A stretch of 5,663 nt of DNA. It comes from Gemmataceae bacterium (GTDB lineage: Bacteria > Planctomycetota > Planctomycetia > Gemmatales > Gemmataceae). The notes under the pieces are model-generated. The model had not been told where the DNA came from. It was given only the letters and a program-made list of their open reading frames with translations, and did not search any database. The stretch is from assembly GCA_026418875.1 (NCBI GenBank), contig JAOAAM010000222.1:1-5663 (forward strand), in the 5' to 3' direction. Made by a program: the position numbers and the translations under genes. Of this stretch, positions 1 to 5,629 are shown piece by piece (positions within the stretch are counted from its first letter, which is position 1; every line of letters begins with the position of its first letter).

Positions 1-19
1 AGATGTGTATAAGAGACAG
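1..19. other. Sequencing adaptor remnant: Tn5 mosaic end
   Basis: The first 19 bases read AGATGTGTATAAGAGACAG, the hyperactive Tn5 mosaic end used in tagmentation libraries (established knowledge). It is not genomic sequence. Reading rightward from base 3 across the junction gives an artefactual protein start, MCIRDR, a known hallmark of untrimmed adaptor translated as protein. Genomic sequence begins at about base 20. The mosaic end is an engineered hybrid of the Tn5 outer and inner ends, so it should not be read as a natural transposon insertion. Confidence 0.97.
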
Positions 20-20
20 G

Positions 21-413
21 CCTCATGCCTGCTGTCAGCACGCGGCCCAGAAAGGAGGTATTCGCGGCCGCCAGGTCGAATGCCTGCTTGAATTGCCGCT
101 TGTTCACCGTGTCCACGAACTCTTCCACGAAACCCGCGGGAATGACGGCCCCGGAGCGAAGGTCGAGCATAAGCATGACAATCAGGGCGACCATGCAGAT
201 CGAGATGGCACTCAGGACGAGGATTCCAGGGATACCCAACGAGCGCAAGAAATGCCCGATGAAATCGAGCATGCCGCCTTCGCTGGCAGCGGGGACTTCC
301 GCCGCGGGGGCGGATTCCTGCCCGTAAACGCTGGCGGTCATTGCCACCAAAGCAAGCCCGCTGAAAAGAATGATTCCGGCGAACGGTCTTAGACTGTGAC
401 TGGCAATCCTCAT
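21..413 (-). CDS. MotA/TolQ/ExbB-type proton channel protein, C-terminally truncated by contig end
   Basis: Visible are 131 residues starting MRIASHSLRP; the frame then runs into the adaptor, so the rest of the gene is missing. Residues 1-31 look like a signal peptide: a basic start, a hydrophobic core at about 11-28, and possible cleavage after VYG (29-31). A short Ala/Pro/Glu-rich lead-in follows at 32-46. Residues 61-83 form a strongly hydrophobic membrane segment. The stretch FVEEFVDTVNKRQFKQAFDL, continuing to FLGRVLTAGM at 121-130, matches the family pattern of a cytoplasmic helix with small-residue repeats and a conserved 'xxLxRVLxAG' region just after the first helix. In this family the protein pairs with an ExbD/TolR partner and uses the proton gradient to do work at the envelope. 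The conserved second and third membrane helices lie off the contig, so the subfamily cannot be told. A GGGG run about 10 bases before the ATG is only a weak ribosome site. The gene is easy to miss because no stop codon is inside the contig. Confidence 0.82.
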
Positions 414-561
414 GACGACCCCGCTTCGTGGCCCCAATAAGACATGTCTGGGAGCCGAGCCACGCACCACAAGCGGCCGGCCGATCTTTCTTCGCGGCGA
501 TGCCGACGAACTGATCCCGCGGGACGGTCGGGCCGAATCGACTTCCCTCAACTTACCATAC

Positions 562-590
562 TTTATCGCGCAAAGAAATATTCTCGTCGA
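562..590 (-). promoter_or_regulatory. Candidate sigma70-like promoter for the TolQ/ExbB-type gene
   Basis: On the minus strand, TCGACG (585-590) and GATAAA (562-567) are separated by 17 bases. Each matches four of six bases of the TTGACA and TATAAT consensus. They lie in an AT-rich patch (about 547-600) that stands out from the GC-rich surroundings. This would give a leader of about 140 bases before the ATG at 413. The rest of 414-626 holds no gene I can support. Planctomycete promoters are poorly defined, so this is a guess from spacing and base composition. Confidence 0.28.
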
Positions 591-626
591 GCCAGAATTT
601 TGCCCATCCCGACGTGGTCAGGGGGT

Positions 627-1556
627 CTAGATTTCCCGACGGAAGTGCTCTAAGGTTCGCCGCAGTCCCTCGGCACGAGGAACCTTCGGCTCCCACTGCA
701 ACAGCTCCCGTGCCCGGGTGATGTCCGGTCGGCGAACTTTGGGGTCATCTTGCGGCAAGGGGCGAAACTCGATCCGGCAGCTCGCCCCGACCAGGTCGCG
801 GATTTCCTCGGCGAATTGGAGGATCGTGACTTCGTCAGGGTTGCCGAGGTTGACCGGTTCATGAAAGTCGACCTGCAACAGCCGGCAAATCCCCTCGACC
901 AAATCGCTGACGTAACAGAAACTCCGCGTTTGCGAACCATCGCCGTAGACCGTCAGCGGTTCACCCCGCAGGGCCTGCCCCATGAAGTTGGGCAAAACCC
1001 GGCCATCGTCCAACCTCATCCGCTCGCCGTAGGTGTTGAAAATCCGCACGATCCGGGTGTCAATCCCATGGGTGCGGTGGTAGGCCATGACGATCGCTTC
1101 CGAGAAACGTTTTGCTTCGTCGTAGCAGCCCCGGACACCGACGCAGTTGACATGACCCCAATAATCCTCCCGCTGCGGATGCTGTTCCGGATCGCCGTAC
1201 ACCTCGCTGGTGCTCGCCAGCAGGAAGCGTGACCGTTTCGCTTTGGCCAGGCCCAACATATTGTGCGTGCCCAGCGAGCCGACTTTCAGCGTCTGGATCG
1301 GATATTTCAGGTAGTCGATCGGACTCGCGGGGCTAGCAAAGTGCAGCACGTTGTCGATGGGGCCATCGACGTGAAGCGGCCGGGAGACATCGTGAGCGAT
1401 GAAAGTGAAACGGGGGTTGTCGCGCAGATGGTCGATGTTCTGCAATCGGCCGGTAATGAGGTTATCCACACAGATGACCTCGTGGCCGTCGCGGAGGAAG
1501 CGTTCGCAAAGGTGCGAGCCAATGAAACCTGCACCGCCGGTGATCAGTGTTCTCAT
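627..1556 (-). CDS. uxs: UDP-glucuronate decarboxylase (UDP-xylose synthase), NAD-dependent extended SDR
   Basis: The 309-residue protein is complete and close to the usual length of soluble bacterial enzymes of this family. It converts UDP-glucuronate to UDP-xylose and CO2 in the cytoplasm, using bound NAD+ recycled within the reaction; the product feeds glycan synthesis. The Rossmann motif [10 protein letters not shown] is at 6-15, and acidic D31 at the end of the second strand fits NAD rather than NADP. The SPASPIDY block is at 75-82. The catalytic STSEVYGDP is at 115-123 (T116, S117, E118), and the YxxxK pair is Y145 and K149 in [15 protein letters not shown] (184-191), [22 protein letters not shown] (198-219) and RRPDI (275-279) are characteristic of UXS rather than of other sugar epimerases. 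The usual HVNPIGPRACYDEGKR stretch here reads [16 protein letters not shown], a modest departure. The start fits the family, but no Shine-Dalgarno is seen; a GATAAA hexamer ends 8 bases before the ATG. A related NAD-dependent sugar decarboxylase is the main alternative. Confidence 0.92.
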   Translation of the reverse strand: MRTLITGGAGFIGSHLCERFLRDGHEVICVDNLITGRLQNIDHLRDNPRFTFIAHDVSRPLHVDGPIDNVLHFASPASPIDYLKYPIQTLKVGSLGTHNMLGLAKAKRSRFLLASTSEVYGDPEQHPQREDYWGHVNCVGVRGCYDEAKRFSEAIVMAYHRTHGIDTRIVRIFNTYGERMRLDDGRVLPNFMGQALRGEPLTVYGDGSQTRSFCYVSDLVEGICRLLQVDFHEPVNLGNPDEVTILQFAEEIRDLVGASCRIEFRPLPQDDPKVRRPDITRARELLQWEPKVPRAEGLRRTLEHFRREI

Positions 1557-1610
1557 GTGACTACTTTATCGGTCGCTTTCCCGCCGGGCATCGAAACACG
1601 GGATCGCCCA

Positions 1611-1622
1611 CACTCGTGAGTG
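1611..1622. repeat. Short perfect dyad CACTC-GT-GAGTG
   Basis: CACTC at 1611-1615 is the exact reverse complement of GAGTG at 1618-1622, separated by two bases. With such a short spacer it looks more like a protein-binding dyad than a hairpin. It lies near the middle of the divergent region. Twelve-base dyads also occur by chance. Confidence 0.3.
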
Positions 1623-1658
1623 ACCGGTTGCGGGAGAATGGTCTCGCGATGCATCCCC

Positions 1659-1671
1659 CCGGGCAACCCGG
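1659..1671. repeat. Short inverted repeat CCGGG-CAA-CCCGG
   Basis: CCGGG at 1659-1663 pairs with CCCGG at 1667-1671 around a three-base loop, 18 bases before the ATG at 1690. No T-tract follows, so it is not a terminator. It could be an operator or simply a product of high GC content. Confidence 0.25.
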
Positions 1672-1689
1672 TCGCGTATCAATAGTAGC

Positions 1690-2292
1690 ATGGAAACCGA
1701 CATTCTGTTTTGCCCTGCCTGCCAGGGGAAAGTCCGCATTCCGAGAGAACTGCTTGGCACCGCGGTGCGTTGTCCGTTGTGCCAAGCGGAGTTTACCGCC
1801 CCGCCGCCCCCCGCCGAATGGGTTGCCACCAGCCCGGCAGCGACTTTTCGGGCTGACGGCGACTCGACAGAGCCTCCCCCGACGACAGGCTCCGCAGGCT
1901 CCGGAGGTGGGGCCATCCTAGCTGGAATCGCTTTGGTCGTGACGTCGCTGTTGAGCGTTTTGATGTGCCTGTTCCGTCTTTACGCCGCCGTGAACCCGGA
2001 GTTGTTGCAAGCGGTCATGGAGGATGGCCCCTTCGGCCCGCCGCCGCCCGGCCTCGATTTCGCCACCATTTTCCTAGTCTGGGGAAGCATATTCCTGGTC
2101 GTCTCCCTTGTGGCGGCGCTGGGTGGGTTCGCCATGATTCTGCGGCGGGGATATCCCCTGGCCCTGATTGGTTCAATCGCGAGCCTCCTGAATGCCGCGG
2201 ATTGTTGCTGCCTGCCATTCAACTTCCTCGCGGGGCTGATGGCGCTGATCATTCTGCTTATGCCGAGTGGCCGGCAGGCGTTCAACGGATGA
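1690..2292 (+). CDS. Zinc-ribbon membrane protein of unknown function (first of a coupled pair)
   Basis: I do not recognise a characterised family for this 200-residue protein. Residues 8-35 form a compact zinc ribbon with CPAC (C8, C11) and RCPLCQAEF (C28, C31), typical of the MJ0042-like ribbons abundant in planctomycete proteins. A Pro/Ala/Gly/Ser-rich linker without predicted structure follows (36-74). Hydrophobic segments lie at about 75-97, 124-148, 156-170 and 176-192, so three or four membrane passes are likely, with the ribbon probably on the cytoplasmic side. A Pro-rich loop sits between the first two (GPFGPPPPG, 113-121). A run of three cysteines (C172-C174) precedes the last helix. 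The start at 1690 puts the ribbon at the expected distance from the N terminus; no Shine-Dalgarno is visible. The stop codon overlaps the start of the next gene as ATGA, so the two are almost certainly co-translated. Confidence 0.82.
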   Translation: METDILFCPACQGKVRIPRELLGTAVRCPLCQAEFTAPPPPAEWVATSPAATFRADGDSTEPPPTTGSAGSGGGAILAGIALVVTSLLSVLMCLFRLYAAVNPELLQAVMEDGPFGPPPPGLDFATIFLVWGSIFLVVSLVAALGGFAMILRRGYPLALIGSIASLLNAADCCCLPFNFLAGLMALIILLMPSGRQAFNG

Positions 2293-2990
2293 GTCGCACG
2301 GCCACGATTGTTGCCTGCCCGAAATGCCGACGCGCCTTGTCTCGGCCCCAAGATGCCATCGGTCGTGTCGTCCGCTGCCCGGTCTGCCTCGCGGCGTTCA
2401 ACAGCGACAAGGCCCCCAATTGGGAGCCACCGCCGCCGCGACGGTCCGAATCGTCGACTCGAGGCTCAGCTGGTACGGTCTTAGCGCAGAGCCTCGAGGT
2501 CCTGACCGCCAGCGCTGCGCCGTCTTTCGCCGTCGGCAGAGCCGGTTCGCCGGAATGGACGGAGTTCTGCCCGCTGTGCGAGTCGGCCGTCCCGCCGTAC
2601 CGAAACGAGTGTCCCAATTGCCAAGCCGAGTTTTTGCCGCTGGAGGAAGTCCGCGACCGACCTTGGGAGGCAGCAGGGGCCGAGCGACGCGACAGTGAAC
2701 CTCACCGCGGCGGCTTCCTGCTCACGTTGAGCATCGTCAGCTGCGTGATCCCCAGCGTGTCGTGCTTCCTGTGTATCTTGGGGGTCGCCTTGAATCTCGT
2801 GGGCTTGGCGCTGGGCGGGGCGGCGGTGTCCTTAGGGTTGCGGGATTTAAGGAAGATCCGACAAGGAACGATGCACGGCGGCGGGCGATCGTCGGTCAAG
2901 GCCGCGACGGTGGTCGGGATCATCGGCGTGATTTTGAACGTCGTGACGATGATCCCGCAATTCGTGATGCTTGTCGGAATTTTGTTCTGA
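2289..2990 (+). CDS. Double zinc-ribbon membrane protein of unknown function (second of a coupled pair)
   Basis: The protein is 233 residues, beginning MSRTATIVACPKC. Its ATG overlaps the upstream stop codon (ATGA, 2289-2292), which points to translational coupling. The frame stays open upstream to an ATG at 1965, but that extension lies wholly inside the preceding gene, is Arg/Pro-rich and low-quality, and puts nothing recognisable ahead of the ribbon. Ribbon one uses C10, C13, C30 and C33, with the same spacing as in the neighbour. A second, shorter ribbon uses C94, C97, C108 and C111 (FCPLC...ECPNCQAEF). A linker rich in Pro, Ser and Ala joins them. Residues 142-184 and 203-232 are hydrophobic, giving about three membrane passes around a basic loop, LRDLRKIRQGTMHGGGRSS (184-202). 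That layout (hydrophobic pair, basic R/G loop, final helix) resembles DUF4190-like domains, which often follow zinc ribbons. Function is unknown. A role as a membrane-tethered zinc-binding scaffold is only inference. Confidence 0.83.
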   Translation: MSRTATIVACPKCRRALSRPQDAIGRVVRCPVCLAAFNSDKAPNWEPPPPRRSESSTRGSAGTVLAQSLEVLTASAAPSFAVGRAGSPEWTEFCPLCESAVPPYRNECPNCQAEFLPLEEVRDRPWEAAGAERRDSEPHRGGFLLTLSIVSCVIPSVSCFLCILGVALNLVGLALGGAAVSLGLRDLRKIRQGTMHGGGRSSVKAATVVGIIGVILNVVTMIPQFVMLVGILF

Positions 2991-3003
2991 AGGCTCGGCC
3001 GAC

Positions 3004-3969
3004 TCACTCCGGAAACAGCGGGGTGCTGAGATAACGCTCTCCCAGATCCGGCAGCACGACGACGATCAGCTTCCCAGCATTCTCGGGCCGGTGCGCGACT
3101 TGGACCGCGACGTGAGCCGCCGCCCCACACGAGATGCCGCACAACATCCCTTCTTCCCGGGCCAAGCGGCGGGCCATGGCAAAAGCGTCGTCGTCGTTCA
3201 CGGTGATCACCTCGTCGATGATCTCCAGGTTCAGGACGTCCGGGATGAAGCCGGCACCGATGCCCTGGATACGATGCGGACCGGGCTGAAGTGGCTGACC
3301 GGATTTCCGTTGCGTGATGACTGGGCTGGCCGCGGGTTCCACCGCGATGCACTTGAACCCGGGCTTCCGCTTCTTGATGACTTCGCCGACCCCCGTGATG
3401 GTCCCGCCGGTTCCTACGCCCGAGACGAGAATATCCACCTGCCCCTGCGTGTCGCGCCAGATCTCTTCCGCGGTGGTGCGGCGATGGATCTCGGGATTAG
3501 CGGGATTCTTGAATTGCTGGGGCATGTAGGAATTGGGAATCTCCCGCGCCAGTTCCTCGGCACGAGCGACAGCCCCCCGCATTCCCAGTTCTCGTGGGGT
3601 AAGATGGATTTCCGCACCGAATGCCTTTAGCAACCGCCGTCGCTCCAGGCTCATCGACTCGGGCATCGTGACCACCAAACGATAGCCTTTTGCGGCACAG
3701 GTGAACGCCAAGCCGATGCCGGTGTTGCCGCTTGTTGGCTCGATGATGGTCGTGTCCTTCGTGATTTTGCCTTCCCGCTCCGCGGCCTCGATCATCGCTA
3801 CGCCGATGCGATCTTTGACGGACCAAAGCGGATTGAAGTTCTCCAGCTTGGCGACCACCGTGGCCTTGGCGTCGCCCACGACCCGCCGCAGACGGATCAA
3901 CGGGGTATTGCCAATGCACTCGGTAATACTGTCGTAAATCCGGCCACGGAACGGCAGCAATTCGGGCAT
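3004..3969 (-). CDS. cysK: Cysteine synthase A (O-acetylserine sulfhydrylase)
   Basis: The complete 321-residue protein has the usual length for this PLP enzyme. It joins O-acetyl-L-serine and sulfide to give L-cysteine and acetate, the last step of sulfur assimilation, in the cytoplasm. NTPLIRL (21-27) is the family entry motif. K52 in [11 protein letters not shown] (46-56) is the lysine that forms the internal aldimine with PLP. TSGNTG (79-84) is the substrate-binding loop, GVGTGGT (184-190) binds the PLP phosphate, GIGAGFIP (236-243) is conserved, and S280 in GISCGAA should contact the PLP ring nitrogen. The C terminus ends with [10 protein letters not shown] (310-319). There is no CBS domain or regulatory tail, which argues against cystathionine beta-synthase; a CysM-type enzyme is less likely because of the overall CysK pattern. 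The start is supported by a good ribosome site. The gene converges on the zinc-ribbon pair with a 13-bp gap. Confidence 0.95.
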   Translation of the reverse strand: MPELLPFRGRIYDSITECIGNTPLIRLRRVVGDAKATVVAKLENFNPLWSVKDRIGVAMIEAAEREGKITKDTTIIEPTSGNTGIGLAFTCAAKGYRLVVTMPESMSLERRRLLKAFGAEIHLTPRELGMRGAVARAEELAREIPNSYMPQQFKNPANPEIHRRTTAEEIWRDTQGQVDILVSGVGTGGTITGVGEVIKKRKPGFKCIAVEPAASPVITQRKSGQPLQPGPHRIQGIGAGFIPDVLNLEIIDEVITVNDDDAFAMARRLAREEGMLCGISCGAAAHVAVQVAHRPENAGKLIVVVLPDLGERYLSTPLFPE

Positions 3970-3976
3970 GGCAAAG

Positions 3977-3982
3977 CTCTCC
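3977..3982 (-). promoter_or_regulatory. Shine-Dalgarno site of cysK
   Basis: On the minus strand the sequence is GGAGAG, ending 7 bases before the ATG at 3969. Its quality and spacing settle the cysK start. It contrasts with the missing ribosome sites of uxs and the 1690 gene. Confidence 0.75.
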
Positions 3983-4015
3983 GCAGTTTCCTACTTACGT
4001 CTGCTCGTGCGGTGT

Positions 4016-4045
4016 GTTCTATGTCATCGGACCGGTTCGTGACAA
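4016..4045 (-). promoter_or_regulatory. Candidate promoter for cysK
   Basis: On the minus strand TTGTCA (complement of 4040-4045) matches five of six -35 bases. TAGAAC (complement of 4016-4021) follows after an 18-base spacer and matches four of six -10 bases. Transcription would start near 4009, leaving a leader of about 40 bases that contains the GGAGAG ribosome site. It lies inside the 101-bp gap after the 168-aa gene, which would let cysK be transcribed on its own. The call rests on pattern only. Confidence 0.32.
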
Positions 4046-4070
4046 GGCGAACCACGTCGGAACGATCGGC

Positions 4071-4577
4071 TTAAATCTTCCGCGAATCGTAGGCCCAGTG
4101 CAATAGTGCTTGCCGCTGTTTCCGCCGACACGACCAATCGCGCTTCGGGCAATTCTTCTCCAATTGGGCGATGTGTCGGCGGATGGCCTTCCAGCGACGG
4201 ATCTGTCGATCATCATCCGGGCAGCGCCGCCCCATGTAATAACGGCAGTACCACTGGAACCAGCCGCGCGGATCCTCCTCGTAAATCCAACCTTTTGCCC
4301 GCCACACGGACAACGGTTGCGATGCATTCACGCCGAAGAAATTCAAGGCTGGGTCGTGTCGTTCAGGGCAAAGTTTCGCCGACTCGAACCAAGAGCGCGG
4401 ATATTCCGGCCCGCAATCGGTCATGTACTTCCCGCCGAAAATCCCCAGCTCCAGCATCTCATACGGTGTCAGTTCGGGGCGAAACTCGGGGTGGAAGTTC
4501 CGCCCCATTGGCTCGGTCAGGGCGTAGACGTAGCCCTGTTGCATCAAGTCGTTGACCTCGACCCACTTCTTGACCAT
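4071..4577 (-). CDS. Conserved protein of unknown function, 168 aa
   Basis: The protein is 168 residues, rich in aromatic and basic residues, with no signal peptide or membrane segment, so probably cytoplasmic. From memory, close relatives with the same blocks occur in diverse bacteria as uncharacterised proteins: YALTEPMGRNF (18-28), LTPYEMLELGIFGGKYMTDC (36-55), FFGVNASQPLSVW (80-92), GWIYEEDPRGWFQWYCRYYM (96-115), GRR (116-118) and QRQALLHWAYDSRKI (154-168). I know of no assigned activity. Six cysteines (55, 70, 111, 119, 143, 150) are spread out, with no CxxC pair, so an ordinary zinc ribbon is unlikely. The dense RGWFQWYCRYYMGRR segment and the basic C-terminal half (RQIRRWKAIRRH, 124-135) could suit nucleic-acid or nucleotide binding, but that is a guess. 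The start has GGAG (complement of 4588-4591) 10 bases upstream, somewhat far but usable. It lies between gdh and cysK on the same strand with gaps of 89 and 101 bp. Confidence 0.88.
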   Translation of the reverse strand: MVKKWVEVNDLMQQGYVYALTEPMGRNFHPEFRPELTPYEMLELGIFGGKYMTDCGPEYPRSWFESAKLCPERHDPALNFFGVNASQPLSVWRAKGWIYEEDPRGWFQWYCRYYMGRRCPDDDRQIRRWKAIRRHIAQLEKNCPKRDWSCRRKQRQALLHWAYDSRKI

Positions 4578-4666
4578 GAAGCAGAATCTCCGTCATTCCG
4601 CCCGCTGGGCGCATCGTGCGGAAGGCGACTCGGCAAAGCCGTCGTTCGGTGCGCTTGTCCGATCGA

Positions 4667-5629
4667 TCACGGGAACAGTCCGCGACGCATCTTTTCCTTA
4701 GCCACCTTCTCCACGCCGATGCTCAGGGCCGCGACGCGCATCGGCAATTTTCGCTCCTTGGCACGATCGCGCACCCGGTGGAAGGCCTTCTTCATCATTT
4801 CTTTGAGCCGGCGATTCACGTCTTCCACTTCCCACAGCAACTGTTGGATGTCCTGCACCCACTCGAAGTAACTCACGGTGACGCCCCCGGCGTTGCACAA
4901 GACGTCGGGGATAACGAAGATGTCGCTGTCATTGAGGATTTTGTCGGCCTCGGGAGTGGTCGGACCGTTGGCTCCCTCGGCAATGATCCGGCACTTCAGG
5001 CGGGGCGCGTTCCGCTCGTGGATCATCCGCTCCATGGCAGCAGGGACGGCGATGGTGCATGGGATCGTCAGCAGATCCTCCGGATCGATCGGTTCAGCCC
5101 CGGGGAATTGGACCAACGGCTTGCCCTCGGCAACGTGGCGGTGCAAGGCAGGAATGTCGATGCCGTTCTTGTTGAAGATCGAACCACTGATGTCGCCGAC
5201 GGCAATGACCTTGATGCCCCGCTGATGCAACTCGGTGCAAGCCACGCCGCCGACATTTCCGAACCCTTGGACCACAGCCGTGCATTCGTCGAAACGCAAT
5301 CCCAACTCGGCGAGCGCCTCTTCGATGCAGAAGACGACACCGCGGCCCGTTGCCTCCCGCCGGCCCAAGCAGCCGCCCAACTCGACGGGCTTGCCCGTCA
5401 CAACCTCGGGGCAGGCGTACCCGACTTGCATCGAGTAAGTGTCATAGATCCACGCCATGGTTTGCTCGTTCGTTCCCAAGTCGGGAGCCATCACGTCGAC
5501 TCGCGGACCAATAATCGGCAGGATTTCTTCCGTGAAGCGCCGCGTCAGCCGCTCCAGCTCCGATTGCGACAGGGTATACGGATCCACGGCGATTCCCCCC
5601 TTCGCTCCGCCAAAGGGTAGGTTCATGAT
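4667..5629 (-). CDS. gdh: Glutamate dehydrogenase (Glu/Leu/Phe/Val family), N-terminally truncated by contig end
   Basis: Visible are 320 residues, numbered here from IMNLPFGG. The first roughly 90-100 residues of the enzyme lie off the contig, and the apparent start MYKRQ comes from the adaptor. The enzyme interconverts L-glutamate with 2-oxoglutarate and ammonia using NAD(P). The active-site signature LPFGGAKGGI (4-13) contains the family lysine K10. APDLGTN (48-54) holds the catalytic aspartate D50. The block VVTGKPVELGG (76-86) followed by GRREATGRGV (89-98) is typical of the family. The dinucleotide-binding motif is GFGNVG (122-127). AEGANGPTTPEAD (217-229), and NAGGVTVSYFEWVQD (246-260) with the following LLWEVEDVNRRL (264-275), point to the RocG/GudB-like branch rather than the E. 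coli GdhA type, which differs at the lysine motif. A leucine or phenylalanine dehydrogenase is less likely because those are shorter and lack SYFEWVQ. NAD versus NADP preference cannot be read reliably. Confidence 0.93.
   Translation of the reverse strand: MMNLPFGGAKGGIAVDPYTLSQSELERLTRRFTEEILPIIGPRVDVMAPDLGTNEQTMAWIYDTYSMQVGYACPEVVTGKPVELGGCLGRREATGRGVVFCIEEALAELGLRFDECTAVVQGFGNVGGVACTELHQRGIKVIAVGDISGSIFNKNGIDIPALHRHVAEGKPLVQFPGAEPIDPEDLLTIPCTIAVPAAMERMIHERNAPRLKCRIIAEGANGPTTPEADKILNDSDIFVIPDVLCNAGGVTVSYFEWVQDIQQLLWEVEDVNRRLKEMMKKAFHRVRDRAKERKLPMRVAALSIGVEKVAKEKMRRGLFP

Larger units (their letters stand above)
1557..1689. promoter_or_regulatory. Divergent intergenic region between uxs and the zinc-ribbon pair
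   Basis: This 133-bp gap must hold the start signals for both outward-facing genes. Leftward, GATAAA (complement of 1565-1570) ends 8 bases before the uxs ATG. Rightward, TATCAA (1677-1682) ends 7 bases before the ATG at 1690. Both match TATAAT at four of six positions, and neither gene has an SD-like purine run at the proper distance. This fits leaderless or near-leaderless transcripts, but no good -35 partner is visible for either. Two short dyads lie inside, annotated separately. Confidence 0.4.

Noticed and set aside
412..630. Small plus-strand frames in the left intergenic region (412-630 and 444-653)
   Set aside because: They have no ribosome site, no recognisable sequence and low-complexity composition, and they would read through the likely promoter of the minus-strand gene at 413.
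750..1232. Plus-strand open frame of 160 codons within uxs
   Set aside because: It is antisense to the catalytic core of UDP-glucuronate decarboxylase, with no domain of its own.
2702..3352. Minus-strand open frame of 216 codons spanning the end of the zinc-ribbon gene and cysK
   Set aside because: Its Arg/Gly/Pro-rich sequence shows no domain, and it covers coding parts of two supported genes on opposite strands.
2971..3630. Plus-strand open frame of 219 codons over cysK
   Set aside because: It is antisense to cysK, whose catalytic motifs are all present, and has no recognisable product.
4599..4644. Hairpins CGCCC-GCT-GGGCG (4599-4611) and CGA-(CT)-CGGC-AAA-GCCG-TCG (4626-4644) as a terminator for gdh
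   Set aside because: The stems are short or bulged and no T-run follows on the minus strand, so they do not qualify as rho-independent terminators.
4110..4871. Plus-strand open frame of 253 codons across the 168-aa gene and the end of gdh
   Set aside because: It overlaps two supported minus-strand genes and the gap between them, and looks compositionally like a shadow frame.
4616..5620. Long plus-strand open frame (334 codons) opposite glutamate dehydrogenase
   Set aside because: It is antisense to a well-supported enzyme with all family motifs, and its product has no recognisable domain; long antisense frames are common in GC-rich genes.
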